Positions 11,069-22,746 of a stretch of 64,000 bases of DNA are shown here, one piece after another (the stretch's first letter is position 1; each line of letters begins with the position of its first letter). The DNA lies in contig CM052357.1 in NCBI GenBank assembly GCA_028551475.1, positions 15,299,931 to 15,363,930 on the forward strand, given 5' to 3'. The translations under genes were made by a program, and so were the position numbers. The notes beneath the pieces were generated by a model that ran no database searches, had not been told where the DNA came from, and was given only the letters and a program-made list of their open reading frames with translations. This DNA is from Casuarina equisetifolia (Eukaryota; Streptophyta; Magnoliopsida; Fagales; Casuarinaceae).

Positions 11069-11180
11069 AGGTTGAATTAGGTTGTGGTCTTTCAATGGTG
11101 ATTCTTTTTATTTCTTTTTCTATTGATATCAAATTTCTTATGACTTAAATTGAAAGTTAAGATTGCAAGCCTATTAATTG

Positions 11181-11181
<1 letters not shown>

Positions 11182-11219
<38 letters not shown>
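11182..11219 (+). repeat. (AAC)n microsatellite
   Basis: About 12 uninterrupted AAC units. They produce a poly-Val frame on the minus strand that should not be taken as a gene. Confidence 0.95.
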
Positions 11220-11220
<1 letters not shown>

Positions 11221-12720
11221 ATTAAATAAAAGAGTAGAGAAGAAAAGGAAATTGACATAAGAAATTTGTTTAAGGATGGTTTGACTTGTTTTAAGTCTAC
11301 TTCCATTATCATCTTCATCAAATGGGATTAAGAAGACTTCCACTAAGGAAATAGAATTAACCACTCTCAAAGTTTACATAGTGAATACACCACTATCAGC
11401 CTACTAATCACACACCAAGGAGTCCCATAATACACAAACTACTCATTTTGTGACAATATCAATCCTACTCATCATTCATTGAGGAGTCCTTCGTTACACA
11501 AAATTCATGCTCTATAACAGGCAATTCAACACACCTAAGCCAAGTGTGATGCACCTAATACAAACCAAAAGAATACAAGATTATATAATAATGTTCTATC
11601 CTTTCAATCACCAAAGTAGTTATCTAATATATCAAATCAATTCAATCTAGTTAGAACCTATATGAATAACTCTTTATCCACATGGTTGCCTTGATAATAT
11701 TCGCATTCAATGGGCTGCACACAACTAATCAAACATACATATGTTCTCAACAATAAAAGTGAAAAGCTTGTGAACATATATATTTCTATCAAGTCAATCT
11801 TAGTGCTAAAATATGATATGTATTTTCGGATATTACCATGACTTAAATCTAAGTAATTCTCTTGGCACTTGTAATATGATTTAGAGTGAATACAATGCTA
11901 GTAAAGGTTCTTAGAAATATGTATATGTTCAATCAAACAACCTTAGCTTCCAAAGTCTAAATGTAATCAAGATTTAGTCCAATAGAATTTTAAAGCAAGA
12001 ATCACACTCAAACATACAAGCAAAAACCCCCTAGATTTCTTTTCTAGGGTCCAATCCAACCGTATGTGAAATGGTCTAATGGCATAATAGATTTCAATCA
12101 AATAGACTATAATGCATGCTCATTCTCGTACAAAAATTAGGATTCAAAATATATGCTTGTAAATCAACCAATAAGCATGTTTTTAGAATAAACAGTAGTG
12201 TGAAATAGTAACTATATAGAACAACTCCATAATGTAATCTCAAATGAACAATAAAACTATGGAAAATAGGATAGATCAAACCATCATTCTCCTAAGAATA
12301 TTTTAAGCACAAGATTCAAACTTATGACCTTACTGCAATGAAAAGATTAACCAGCTTACTTAACCATGGCATGTTGTGCATTCAACATAAGCAATGTAAC
12401 ATTTATATTTCTTTGCCAAAAAAGCCACATGTATGTATTTACAGGGTTGAAATGCATGCATTTGTCATAATATAATTTCATTGAAGTAACCATGATTTGA
12501 TTCCATCATGCTTAGGCTTTTGTAATTCAAGAAAAGATCTTCCAAACTCCCTTGCTTTGTCATTTAGGAAATCAATTTTCTATAGAGCTTATGTTCCTTT
12601 TATATTGTAGATCAACATAATCATGATTTAAGTAATACCCAAGCACATTTTGCAAGTTCCTTATAATCAACCTGTTTCTCTGTCTCCAAGACCGTCTTTT
12701 CTATGTCATGGCTAGTGTTC

Positions 12721-12725
12721 GCTGC
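12721..12725. repeat. Target-site duplication, left copy (GCTGC)
   Basis: GCTGC immediately precedes the 5' LTR and is repeated at 18434-18438 immediately after the 3' LTR. This fixes the element boundaries. Confidence 0.9.
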
Positions 12726-13318
12726 TATTACAAGAAGCCACGTAGGCACGCGATCAAGTTGGCGGGAGAAGATATCTTAAAAGGGTGGGCATTGTAGTCA
12801 AGAAAGGAATGAATGGGAGTTGTGAAAGGAAAGAAGGTTGGTGATTGATTCAGACTACGTTGAAGGAAAAAAGGTGGTAACGTGAAGAGCAACAATTCAA
12901 ATTTGAATTCAAGTGCAGCAGGCATAGGATATCTTTCAAAGTTAACTTCCCTATTTTACAACCATTACTTAAGGGTGGTTAGGATTTCTTTATTTAAAGT
13001 AATTCAAATAAATTGCATTATTTAATGTTTCCTATTTTTTTGAATTTAATTATGTAATGTGAGAACTTTCCTTTAGAAGGGGGAGTAGATAGCTAGAAAT
13101 AAGGGCAAGGACAATCAAAGAAGACAATGAGAAATTTGTAATCTATTTTCCAATTTTGTAACTATCCTTACGATTCAATGGAATTATCTTCCCAACTCTT
13201 CCTATTTTGAATTACATTGCAACCATAGGTCATCGTTGTAAAAGCAAGAATGGGAAAACATGGGACGACTTTCCAATAGTCGGTCCAGTTACTCGTTCAT
13301 TCACACGAGCACGTAACA
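12726..13318 (+). repeat. 5' LTR of the chromovirus
   Basis: 593 bp, aligned end to end with 17841-18433. It starts TATTACAAGAAGCCACG and ends CGTAACA. Gag-frame coding is open through its last about 110 bp. Confidence 0.9.
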
Positions 13319-14220
13319 TAGTGGCATTAAAGCCGGTTGTTGAGCCATCCATGGAGGTTGCCCGACTTGAAAAGATTGAAGCTGAAATGGCTCGGAAGGA
13401 CACGGAGAACAATCAACGTTCCAACGAGATCATGGAGATGCTGCAAAGATTGATAGAGACTATCCATCCCAACAACAACTAAGAACGTGATGGTGAATCA
13501 TCACACCATTTTGGAGGTAATGGTGGACGTGGTGGCAATGAAGGACATCGTGCAGATGGGGGAAATCACTCCCGAGGGATGCAATTTGATTTTCCACGTT
13601 ATGATGGTAGTGATGAACCATTTGATTGGATCTGTAAGGCAGAACAATACTTTGAATTCCATGAGGTTCGAGAGGAAGAGAAGGTGAAGCTTGTTGCATG
13701 TAACCTAAAAGACAATGCTCTAATATGGTATAGAGTGTAGAAGGCGGAACACGGAGGACAAGATTTTTCTTAGGATACCTTTACCCAAGAGATTGGAGAA
13801 TGATTTGGCCTTACGGGGTACTAGAACCACTTTAGTGAGTTGATCAAATTAAAGCAAAGTGGTTCCTTTGACGATTACTACGCTAAATTCTCAAAGTTGG
13901 TATTGAGGTTGGACAATTAACTTTTGAACAACAAATCGTGTGCTTCATCAACAACTTGAGGGAAGCCGTGCGGGTGGATGTACAAGCGGGTAGACCTTTG
14001 ACCTTATCTTCTATTGTGGGATTAGCTCGTTTGTATGATCACATGCACCAACCTAGTAGAGCAGGAACATCCTTCAAAAAGATAGAACCGTTAACAAACG
14101 GAGGAGGGAGATCTGGAACCGTGGTGAGAAAGATGATGCCTAATGAGTTGGTAGATTCAAGAGCACGAGGTCTTTGCTTTCATTGCGATGAAAGATTCAT
14201 GCCGGCCCACCAATGTAAGC
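13207..14220 (+). pseudogene. Chromovirus gag with CCHC-like finger, frameshifted
   Basis: An open frame runs from inside the 5' LTR (13207) to 13482. A likely initiator lies at 13351 (MEVARLEKIEAEMARKDTE, coiled coil). The retrotransposon gag core then appears in another frame (DWICKAEQYFEFHEV, LVACNLKDNALIWY) and hits TAG at 13738. A third frame (from 13938) continues with REAVRVDVQAGRP and a zinc finger CFHCDERFMPAHQC near 14170-14215. Gag would form the virus-like particle and bind the RNA genome. At least two frameshifts and several stops disable it. Confidence 0.8.
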
Positions 14221-14339
14221 AATTTTTCGTGATAGAAGGATCTTGGGAATTAAAAAATCTTGAAGGGGAAGATGAGCAAGAGAAGGTTCTGGGAAGAGAA
14301 GAACCAAAAATTTCCCTCAATGCTATCAATGGGGAAGAA

Positions 14340-14600
14340 TCTCCTCAAACCATGCGCTTTATAGGGAGTATAGGGAACCATCGAATGAGAGTTCGCGTGT
14401 TAGTGGATTCCGAAAGCTCTCATAGTTTTGTTAGTGAAAAACTAGCAAAATGTTTGGGGTTACGAGTAGATCAAAGATGTAGCTTCAACATAAGATTGGC
14501 CAATGGGGAAAAGATGTATAGTCTTGGACTATACAAAGGCTTAATGATGAAGGTACAAGGAGTTGTTTTTACATTAGATTTGTATATACTTCCTTTGTAG
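14340..14600 (+). pseudogene. Chromovirus aspartic protease domain
   Basis: The frame 13938-14600 ends with a retropepsin-like fold: RVLVDSESSHSFVSEKLA, then LANGEKMYSLGLYKGL. The catalytic triplet D-S/T-G reads DSE here, so Gly is replaced by Glu. The frame ends at a TAG (14598-14600) directly before VDVVLSIHWL, a conserved block just downstream in intact elements. Confidence 0.8.
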
Positions 14601-14649
14601 GGGGTGGATGTGGTTTTAAGCATTCATTGGCTTAGAACCTTAGGACCTA

Positions 14650-15922
14650 TTGTGTGGGACTTTGATAAACTCACCATGGAGTTTATCGTTAAGGATAAGC
14701 CCATCAAACTCCAAGGAAGGCTATCTTAAGAAGATTAAGATCAACAAGATGGAGAAAATAGTCGAGAAGGAAAGGATGGGGTTTTTGTTATGCGTAAACC
14801 ATATCCATACAATGGAAGGAGAGGGAGATCGTGGGGTGATTAAAGATCCAGATATTCAGGAGGTTCTTGAATCCTTTGGAGATGTTTTTTGTGAACTGAT
14901 GGGATTATTACCCATGCAAGATCATGACCATGGGATCCACTTTCAACATCCTGATCGTCCAGTGTCAGTGTGGCCTTATAGGTATCCTTTTTCTCAAAAG
15001 ACAGAAATAGAAAGGGTGGTAAAAAAACTCCTAGAGGTAAGGCTTATTCGTCCTAGTGTGAGTCCTTTTTCTTCTCTAGTACTTTTGGTTAAGAAGAAAG
15101 ATGGATCATGGAAGCTCTTTGTGGACTACCGAAAGTTGAATAAGGGCACCATTAAAGATAAGTTCCCATGCCAACGGTGGATGAGCTCCTAGACGAGTTA
15201 CATGGAGCCACTCTCTTTTCCAAACTGGATCTAAGGGTGGGGTACTATCAAATTTGAATCAAACCAGATATCTCCAAGATGGTATTCCAAACTTATACTG
15301 GTCATAATGAATTCTTGGTAATGCCATTTGGGCTTTCCAATGCTCCATCGACTTTTCAATAGTTGATGAATTCAATATTTCGCCTTTTCCTTCGAAAATT
15401 TGTTTTAATATTCTTTGATGATATTATGGTTTATAGTAAAAATCATAGTGAGCATATTGATCATTTAAAACAAGTTTGACAGCATTACAAAAGCATAAAT
15501 TGTATGTTAAAGGGTCTAAGTGCGACTTTGCCAAGGAAGAGATCCAATTTTTGGGTCACATTGTTAAAGCCGGTGGAGTTATGGTTGATATGGAAAAGGT
15601 TAAGGCCATTAATGATTGGCCAAAACCTAAAAATGTAAAAGAATTACATGGTTTTCTTGGTTTGGCAGGTTATTATAGGCATTTTGTTAAGAATTTTGGA
15701 AAGATTGCGGGGCCCTTAAATGAGTTCTTAAAAAAAGATGAATTCAAATGGGGAGAAGCAACAGAGGAAGCTTTCCAATGGCTGAAACAGGTACTCATGG
15801 ATGCCTCAATTCTAGCCTTGCCTGACTTTACCCAGCCATTTACGGTATGGTGTGATGCATCGAGTAACAGTGTGGGTGCTGTTCTATCTCAGGGAAGGCA
15901 ACCAGTGGCATTCTTCAGCTGA
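14650..15922 (+). pseudogene. Chromovirus reverse transcriptase and RNase H (first part)
   Basis: RT blocks appear in order: RYPFSQKTEIERVVKKLLE, SSLVLLVKKKDGSWK, VDYRKLN, then in another frame [25 protein letters not shown] and [10 protein letters not shown] (catalytic DD present). The frame 15476-15922 holds the thumb and connection (FLGHIVKAGG, FLGLAGYYRHFVKNFG) and the start of RNase H (LPFT-like, WCDASSNSVGAVLSQ). It stops at 15922. Stops at 15190, in QI*IKP and before LMNSIF, plus a frameshift near 15180, break it. Confidence 0.85.
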
Positions 15923-17520
15923 GCACTACATGGGAAACACCTCATTCTTTCTACCTATGAGAAGGAGATGATGGCCCTTGTCTTAGCCGTTCAAAGGTGG
16001 CGACACTACTTGCTAGGCCATAAATTCGTCGTGAAGTCCAATCAACGAAGCTTGCAAATCCTTTGGGAGCAACAACGCACAACACCGGCGTAACATCGGT
16101 GGCTTTCAAAGTTAATGGGCTTTAACTTTACTGTCGAATATACCCCAAGAGTGGTCAACATAGTGGTTGATGCATTGTTTAAAAAATAGGAAGCAGAGGA
16201 TATGGGATGTGAAGAAGAGGCCACGGTTAAGAAAAATTTGGGAGTTATAGAATCCCAAAATGGTTGGCAGAAGAGCAAGATTCTTGCCTCAAAAGTAGGA
16301 CGGTTAAGTGATAAGCCAATCCTAAAATCAAGGGAGACAGTTGAAATGGAAAAAGAAGGAAAGGAGTTAATGGAAGGAGAAACTTATGCGATCTCCTTTC
16401 CTATTCCGCAATGGTTGGATACAATTAAGGCAGAAAATTTTTCTAACCTTATTTTGCAGGAAATAGTCAAAAGAATTAAAGATGAAGAGTTAGTGGATCT
16501 GTGAGAGTTAAGAGATGGGGTGATATTCTTTAAAGGAAGGATATATTTAGCAAAAAATTTGGAGTTCATCCTAACGCTATTATCAGAAATTCACAGTAGT
16601 TTTCATGAAGGAGGCTTTAAAACTCTTTAAAGAGTTAAAGCAAATTTCTTTTGGCCAAATATGAAGGAACACATGGCTAATCTCGTTCTTCAATGTGATA
16701 TTTGTCAACGTTAAAAATGGGAAAGCACATCACCCCAGGGCTACTTTATCCTTTAAATATTTTCAAGAGAATATGGGAAGAAGTATCCATGGATTTCATA
16801 AAAGGCTTGCCGAGATCAAAGGGAAAAAATGCCATTATGGTAGTGGTGGACTGTCTTTCAAAATTTGTCCATTTGTGGCCATGGCTCACCCTTTCACGGC
16901 TTCAATAGTGGCACAACTTTTTTTTGATCATGTGATGAAAATTTATGGGTTGCCAAAGAAGATTATTTGTGATCAGGCCCTATTTTCATGGGAAAAATTC
17001 TAGAAGGAGCTTTTCAATTGACAGGGAACTAGCTTTAATTTTTCATTGACATATCATCCACAAACAGATGGCCAAACTAAAGTGGTTAATCGCATATTGG
17101 AGATGTACCTTCAATGTTTTGTAGGTGAGGAGCCAAAGACTTAGTCATGGTGGTTATCATGGGCCGAGTATGGATACAACACTAGTATTCATTCGGCCAT
17201 TGGAGTATCCCCATATGAAACTATTTTTAGAAGGAGTCTGCCCACATTTATTGATTATATTCCAGGATCTTCTCCAACGGAGTCAGTGGATCAAGCATTA
17301 AAAAGTCGAGATCGCATCCTTAAAGATCTTAAATTCCATTTGCAGAAAACTCAAAACAAGATGAAGAAATTTTATGATTTGAAGCATCGTGAGGTGCAAT
17401 TTGAGGAAGGGGAAAGGTTTTTGTGAAACTCTAACCTTATTGACAGACCACAATTGCAGTTTGACAATCGTTGAAGTTATCACTGCAATATTTTAGGCCA
17501 TATGAGATAATAAAAAAGAT
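15923..17520 (+). pseudogene. Chromovirus RNase H end and integrase
   Basis: Continuing RNase H reads STYEKEMMALVLAVQRWRHY and GHKFVVKSNQRSL (DH replaced by NQ). Integrase remnants follow: EIHSSFHEGGFKT and FFWPNMKEHM with CDICQR (HHCC region), then SMDFIKGLPRSKGKNAI-MVVVDCLSKF (16793-16876). A shifted frame continues, with [15 protein letters not shown] near 17047-17093. The catalytic Asp-Asp-Glu positions are spread over different frames. Confidence 0.8.
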
Positions 17521-17626
17521 TAGCCCAATAGCTTATCAACTCCAATTGCCCAAAGACTCAAGGGTGCATCCGGTTTTTCATATTTCTGCCTTTAAAATAT
17601 TCATCAAAATAGGAACACTGGTGTAA

Positions 17627-17860
17627 ATGAAACTACCAAAATTGTCCAATGAAGATGAAAAGTTATTACCATTCCCGCAAGCTATTCTTGATAAAAAGAT
17701 TCAAAAGAAGAAACCCCAAGTCTTAGTTCATTGGTGTGGGCTTTCTCTAGTAGATGCCATATGGGTGGAGGAGAAATTATTACGAGAACAATTTCCTGAG
17801 ATAGACCTTGTGGGCAAGGTCTTCTTTGATGAGGATGGAATGTTACAAGAAGCCACGTAG
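17627..17860 (+). pseudogene. Chromodomain at the integrase C-terminus, stop inside the 3' LTR
   Basis: The frame contains AILDKKIQKKKPQVLVHW, then GLSLVDAIWVEEKLLREQFP, a plant chromovirus chromodomain that in this family directs integration to marked chromatin. The usual W-x-G-x-x...WE pattern is partly kept (HWCG, AIWVEE). The frame ends at 17860, 20 bp inside the 3' LTR (which starts at 17841), so the last residues are LTR-encoded. Confidence 0.8.
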
Positions 17861-18433
17861 GCATGTGATCAAGCTAGCAAGAGAAGATATCTTAGAGGGG
17901 TGGGTGCTGTAGTCAAGAAAGGAATGAATAGGAGTAGTGAAAGGAAATAAGGTTGGTGATTGATTTGAACTACATGGAAGGAAAGAAGGTGGTAACATGA
18001 AGAGCAACAATTCGAATTTGAATTCAAGTGCAACGAGCATAGGATATCTTTCAAAGTCAGCTTACCTATTTTACAACCATTACTCAGGGGTGGTTGAGAT
18101 TTCTTTATTTAAAGTAATTCAAATAAATTACATTATTTAATATTTTCTAGTTTTTTGAATTTAATTATGTGATGTGAGAACTTCCCTTTAGAAGGGGGAG
18201 TAGATAGCTAAAAATAAGGACGAGGACAATCAAAGAAGGCAGTGAGAAATTTGTAATTTGTTTTCCAATTTTATAACTATCCTTGCGATTCAATGGAATT
18301 ATCTTCCCAACTCTTCCTATTTTGATTTACGTTGCAACCATAGGTCATCCTTATAAGAGCAAGAATAGGAAAATGTGGGACAACTTTCCAATGGTCGGTC
18401 TAGTTACTCGCTCATTCACACAAGCATGTAACA
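17841..18433 (+). repeat. 3' LTR of the chromovirus
   Basis: 593 bp from TGTTACAAGAAGCC to GCATGTAACA, with terminal inverted repeat TGTTACA/TGTAACA. Followed by GCTGC (18434-18438), the right target-site duplication. Confidence 0.92.
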
Positions 18434-18438
18434 GCTGC

Positions 18439-19009
18439 ATTTGGTGGGTCCTACTATTCTTCATTTTCGTGAGTGATGTCTCACATCCTTGCTTATTGAA
18501 TCAGAAAGTTCTCCCTTATTACTGATAAAGAAATATATATATCGATAAAAATATCTAAAAAGAATAGTGGCAATTCATTTGTGTAATCAATAATTATCAT
18601 AATTATAATTTAGTGATAAATAATCATAATTCAGCCATCTCAATTATTTTGAAAGAAGGGGAAAAAAAACACAGGATCCATTGAATTCCAAGTATTGAGT
18701 TTTTCTTTAGTTTTTTTTGGCTTTTGATCTTGTGATTACTGATTGATTGTTATCCTTTGTTTTGGCATTGTGGTCCACTCTTTCCATTTGAAATTTTCTA
18801 GCCAACATCCTATCCCTTGGTCCTAGTGTAGCTGTCATTTTGACCGTTATAGCTTTCCTCTGCCTTTATTTAATATTATCCCGTTTAGTATCTTTGAGTA
18901 CTTAATTCCTTTTCCCCCTTAACATTTGTCACATTTTCCTTTAGGACTTGTGGCAAATTACACATCATATTTGTTCGTACTTCCCTTAGGACGATGTGCT
19001 ATTAACTAT
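18439..19009. other. Spacer, T-rich
   Basis: No gene or repeat recognised. ACTAT at 19005-19009 is the left target-site duplication of the next element. Confidence 0.4.
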
Positions 19010-19496
19010 TGTTGGGAGAATTCAACAAAGTCACATAAGCTACAATGAGATCGAACACACAAATATAAGAATACACACACCCAAACATAATAGATTTAAA
19101 AGGTTCAGAACATCACAATGTCCTACGTCCCCTATAGTCTCTTCTCATTAGATTTTCTCATATATTCCCTTTCTTTAAATAGGTATCTCATGGATTCTCT
19201 CATTAACTAGAATCCATAAGAAGGGCCTTCTTCAACAATTAACCCCCCATGGGGACTCTCTCAACTTACCCATTAGGTTTCTCTATACTTCTCCTATTTA
19301 TAGAGAAACCCTAAAGGAATCCTAGTTGAATACTATTAGAAAAACCTTATTTCATATAAGGATAAGAATCCTAATCCAACACTACTAGGAAACCCACCAT
19401 ATCTATAAGATATTTATTGGTTCCACAATTACATAGAAACCCCTGATTGTAATAACAACCATACCTTTTAACCTAATTGTTCCACCAATCCTAACA
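19010..19496 (-). repeat. 3' LTR of the non-autonomous element
   Basis: 487 bp, plus-strand ends TGTTGGGAG...CCTAACA. Near-identical to 20527-21013. A related solo copy in opposite orientation lies at 56759-57221. Confidence 0.9.
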
Positions 19497-20526
19497 ATCT
19501 CCCCCTTGGAACAATTTGGTGCAACATCCCTACACCATAGGAAAGTATAGAAAATCTTTTCAAATTATCAACTACACAACCACAATCTTTGGAAAAAGAA
19601 AGATTGGAAAAACTCTTTTCAACTTCCACAGCTATAGTCTTTGGATAAAGAAGGACTAAGGAAACTCTCTTCAACCATAATCTTTTGAAAGAGAACATTG
19701 CAGAAACTCTCTTCAAAACAAGCCCGCATCAACTATGCCATCTAACCTTTTCTTTAAACCATGCCTCTCTTAGGTCATACCTCCTTAGGCACTTCCACTG
19801 CAGCCTCTTCTAGGTTACACCTCTCTTAGGCCGTGTTTCTCTCCAAGCATCTGCACATCATCATGGGCTTCTTCCATCTAAATGTGTCCTCCACCATGAG
19901 GCCCTCAGTAAAAGTAAAAATTATGAGACTTTCACAACAATTGAGATCACTATTCAAAATCCCTAATGAAGAGTCCATCTCCCATCCAAAATTGTTGGTG
20001 CTTCCCCGGAATCAACCATTGGAGTCTCAATACACCTCATCTGAATATCAACAAACTTGAAAATCCAAAACTTTTACTTCATCAATCACATTAACATAGG
20101 AGCATCGTGTCAACATAGGAGCATCACATGCTCCCCCTCAATCAACAATTCATTAACAAAATCAACAAAGTGTTCCCCCTCAAACATCAATATCTCAACC
20201 ATTCTTTGTCATCTAATGCCACAACTTGAGCCAAATGCTCAGAGACAGAGAGACATAGATCTGTACTTTGCAAACCTTAATCCACAATTCCAATAACATA
20301 TTCCAATTGATCCACATCAATATCATCCAAAATCAAACTGGATTTAGGCAAAGAGAAAATCTCACCTCAAAACACATCAATCTGCTTCTTCAATTGCGTT
20401 CACCACATTCGATTCATCATCTATGGTCTCAATCTTCCACAATCCACGCTCACCCCGCCATTTGTTAGAAACCAAGCTTGTCTCCCATACCACTTGTTAG
20501 GATCCAAACCTGGCTCCAATACCACT
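19497..20526 (-). other. Internal region of the non-autonomous element
   Basis: No gag or pol motif on either strand. It contains a short repeated phrase (TCAACATAGGAGCATC at about 20091 and 20110) and, beside the right LTR, two similar primer-site-like modules about 31 bp apart. Short plus-strand frames here (19833-20468) look non-coding. Confidence 0.7.
20502..20526 (-). promoter_or_regulatory. Primer-binding site for initiator-Met tRNA
   Basis: Read on the minus strand after the 5' LTR, the sequence AGTGGTATTGGAGCCAGG continues to GGATCC. It differs at only about three of 25 positions from the complement of the plant tRNA-iMet 3' end (TGGTATCAGAGCCAGG..., recalled from knowledge). That is longer than the usual 12-18 nt primer match. 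Confidence 0.75.
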
Positions 20527-21013
20527 TGTTGGGAGAATTCAACAAAGACACATCAACCACAATGAGATTGAACACACAAATATAAGAACGCACACACCCA
20601 AACATAATAGATTTAAGAGGTTCAGAACATCACAATGTCCTACGTCCCCTGTAGTCTCTTCTTATTAGATTTTCTCATACATTCCCTTTCTTTAAATAGG
20701 TATCTCATGGATTCTCTCATCAACTAGAATCCATAAGAGAGGCCTTCTTCAACAATTAGCCCCCCATGGGGACTCTCTCAACTTACCCATTAGGTTTCTC
20801 TATACTTATCCTATTTATAGAGAAACCCTAAAGGAATCCTAGTTGAATATTATTAAGAAAACCTTTTTCCACATAAGGATAAGAATCCTAATCCAACACT
20901 ACTAGGAAACCCACCATATCTATTAGATATTTATTGGTTCCACAATTACATAGAAACCCCTGATTGTAATGACAACCATACCCTTTAACCTAATTGTTCT
21001 ACCAATCCTAACA
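20527..21013 (-). repeat. 5' LTR of the non-autonomous element
   Basis: 487 bp, same length as the other LTR, with few differences. It ends CCTAACA at 21013, before AGTAT. Confidence 0.9.
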
Positions 21014-21018
21014 AGTAT

Positions 21019-21329
21019 AAATGTGTATCTAATGTGAAATACAAGCTCGATTAGTCGCAATGTAAAAAAAACCATAAAGCTTGATTAGTAGCCAAAGTTT
21101 ATAACCATGGGGAGGAAATAGATTATCAAGATAACTTTTCTTTGACAATAAAGATGATCACTATGAAATCAATCATTTCAATGGCTTCAATGTATAAGTG
21201 GCCCCTCTATTAGTTACATGTACAAAATACTTTTAAGCATGGTTATTTGTTTGAAAGATATATATGAAGGTTCCTCCTAGACTTTGATGTAAGAGGGGAG
21301 GTCTCAAATGTGGGTTACATAGATCAATA
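21019..21329. other. Spacer, possibly degraded copia sequence
   Basis: AT-rich and without clear coding. It lies directly upstream of a copia RT remnant and may be part of the same dead element. Confidence 0.3.
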
Positions 21330-21800
21330 TGGACTTAAATAGGTCTCATGACAATGCTATGCAAAATTTACAATGGCTTTTGTGATAGATGGCGCTTGGA
21401 TTCCCAAAGGTGATTACAAGTACTTTACTAAGAGACCAAGCAATGCTTTTATGATCATTTTCATCTATGTAAATGATATATTTATCATATGTAATAGTAT
21501 TATTGTCATTATAACTTGAAAGCTCATTTAAGTTTTATTTTTCACTTAAAAGACTTAGGAAAATTGAAGTTCCTAAAGGTTGAATCACCCTTTCACAAAG
21601 GAATCTATATGAATCGACACAAATATGCTATGAAGTTAACTTCTAAGTTTGGGCTTTTAGAAACCAAACTTGCTGTCACTCCTAGTACATGAATTAGTAA
21701 GTTAATAATGTGGGAGTATGATGCTAGCATTGATGAAGAAAAGCTAATCCACTTTTAGATTATCAATCTTCTTATTAATTTGTTTAGCAAGCTAGTACAT
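21330..21800 (+). pseudogene. Copia reverse transcriptase remnant
   Basis: The plus strand reads FTKRPSNAFMIIFIYVNDIF (the YVDD catalytic box with one Asp changed to Asn). A stop-ridden FxxKDLG-like block follows, then the GI-YMNRHKYAMKLTSKFGLL block and a TP motif that end the copia RT. Stops occur at several places. No LTR is paired with it. Confidence 0.75.
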
Positions 21801-22741
21801 CTCATCATTGCTAGACCAAATATTACCTTTGTTATGTAGTAGTTGAGTCAATTCATGAATTAACCAAAATGATCATATATAGGTACTACCCTAAGGATTC
21901 TAAGATATGACATTAAAAAGAGTTCCTTATCTTTGTCTTTTCTTTCCCTCATCCTTTTACTTGTTATTGGTGGCTTTCTATAGTTTAGATGATAAGACAT
22001 GTCCTATGTTGTATAAATTAGACTTTGGTTATTGCATCAAATTGGAAGTGGATACACTAGAGGGCTAAGAAATAACCTATAATTCTATAATCCTTTTCAA
22101 AGTCAAAATACAGGGCTATAGCATTTACAATTTTCATGATCATTTGGCTTATAAGATTCTTTAAAGATCCAAGAGTTGATTTGTGTTTGCTAGTACCTTT
22201 ATCCTTTTTAAGGAAGTTGCTCAACATATAGTATGCAATTTGGAATTTGTGAAAAGATAAAATGCATTTAAATAGATTTTCACTTTGTACAAGAGAAGCT
22301 ATTAATAAGTCCTATCAATACACATCACATACATACAACAAGGGCTAGCTAGCTAGCAAACATCTTAAGGAAATCCTTTAAGATTAAGCAATATTTTTGT
22401 TTAATGTTCAGTCTTGGAATATTTTATTTATATAAGTCTTCAACTTTAGAGGAAGTATTAAGATATCTATATACTTGGCCTAATACATAGCCCATAACAT
22501 ATCAATCCATTAATCAATTTATTCATTACTTTATCTATTTGTTAAGTCATCAATTGAGTGAGGCTATACATACATACAAAAAAGGAAAATTGTTATCTTT
22601 TTTGTAAGTTGCAATTGTCTTAGGGCTGACTCTTGTCCTCAATCATGCTTTACCCACTACTTTTAATCAAAAAGTTCCTTTTGCAGAATTTCTTATGGAA
22701 CAAGGTAATGCAAAATTCATAACTAACAAAAAATAATATTA
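21801..22741. other. Degraded sequence without a recognised gene
   Basis: AT-rich. The first about 150 bp may continue the copia RNase H (a degenerate LLY-x-xxTRPDI-like block near 21795-21850: LVHLIIARPNITFV). The rest is unassigned. Confidence 0.35.
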
Positions 22742-22746
22742 TTTTC

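Larger units (their letters stand above)
10901..12720. other. AT-rich noncoding stretch with simple repeats
   Basis: Contains a GAGAAA-type purine run leading into G17 (11052-11068) and an (AAC)n tract (11182-11219). Otherwise it is AT-rich without coding frames. LTR or degraded transposon origin is likely but I could not pair it with another copy. Confidence 0.4.
12726..18433 (+). mobile_element. Ty3/gypsy chromovirus, complete structure, coding broken
   Basis: 5,708-bp element with LTRs 12726-13318 and 17841-18433, flanked by identical 5-bp target-site duplications GCTGC (12721-12725 and 18434-18438). The 3' LTR retains the terminal inverted repeat TGTTACA...TGTAACA; in the 5' LTR the ends have decayed to TATTACA and CGTAACA. 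Internal order is gag, CCHC-like finger, aspartic protease, RT, RNase H, integrase and a C-terminal chromodomain, which is the chromovirus order. Many stops and frameshifts interrupt gag and pol, so it is inactive. Confidence 0.95.
19010..21013 (-). mobile_element. Non-autonomous LTR retrotransposon (LARD/TRIM-like), minus strand
   Basis: Two 487-bp LTRs (19010-19496 and 20527-21013) flank a 1,030-bp internal region without coding domains. The 5-bp duplication is ACTAT (19005-19009) versus AGTAT (21014-21018), one mismatch. Orientation is minus. The primer site complementary to initiator-Met tRNA lies beside the right LTR (20526-20502 read on the minus strand), and a purine tract (minus-strand AAGGGGGAGAT) abuts the left LTR at 19497-19507. 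It would need proteins from an autonomous relative, probably copia-like, to move. Confidence 0.88.

Noticed and set aside
11092..11370. Minus-strand frame with a poly-Val run
   Set aside because: Result of the AAC microsatellite.
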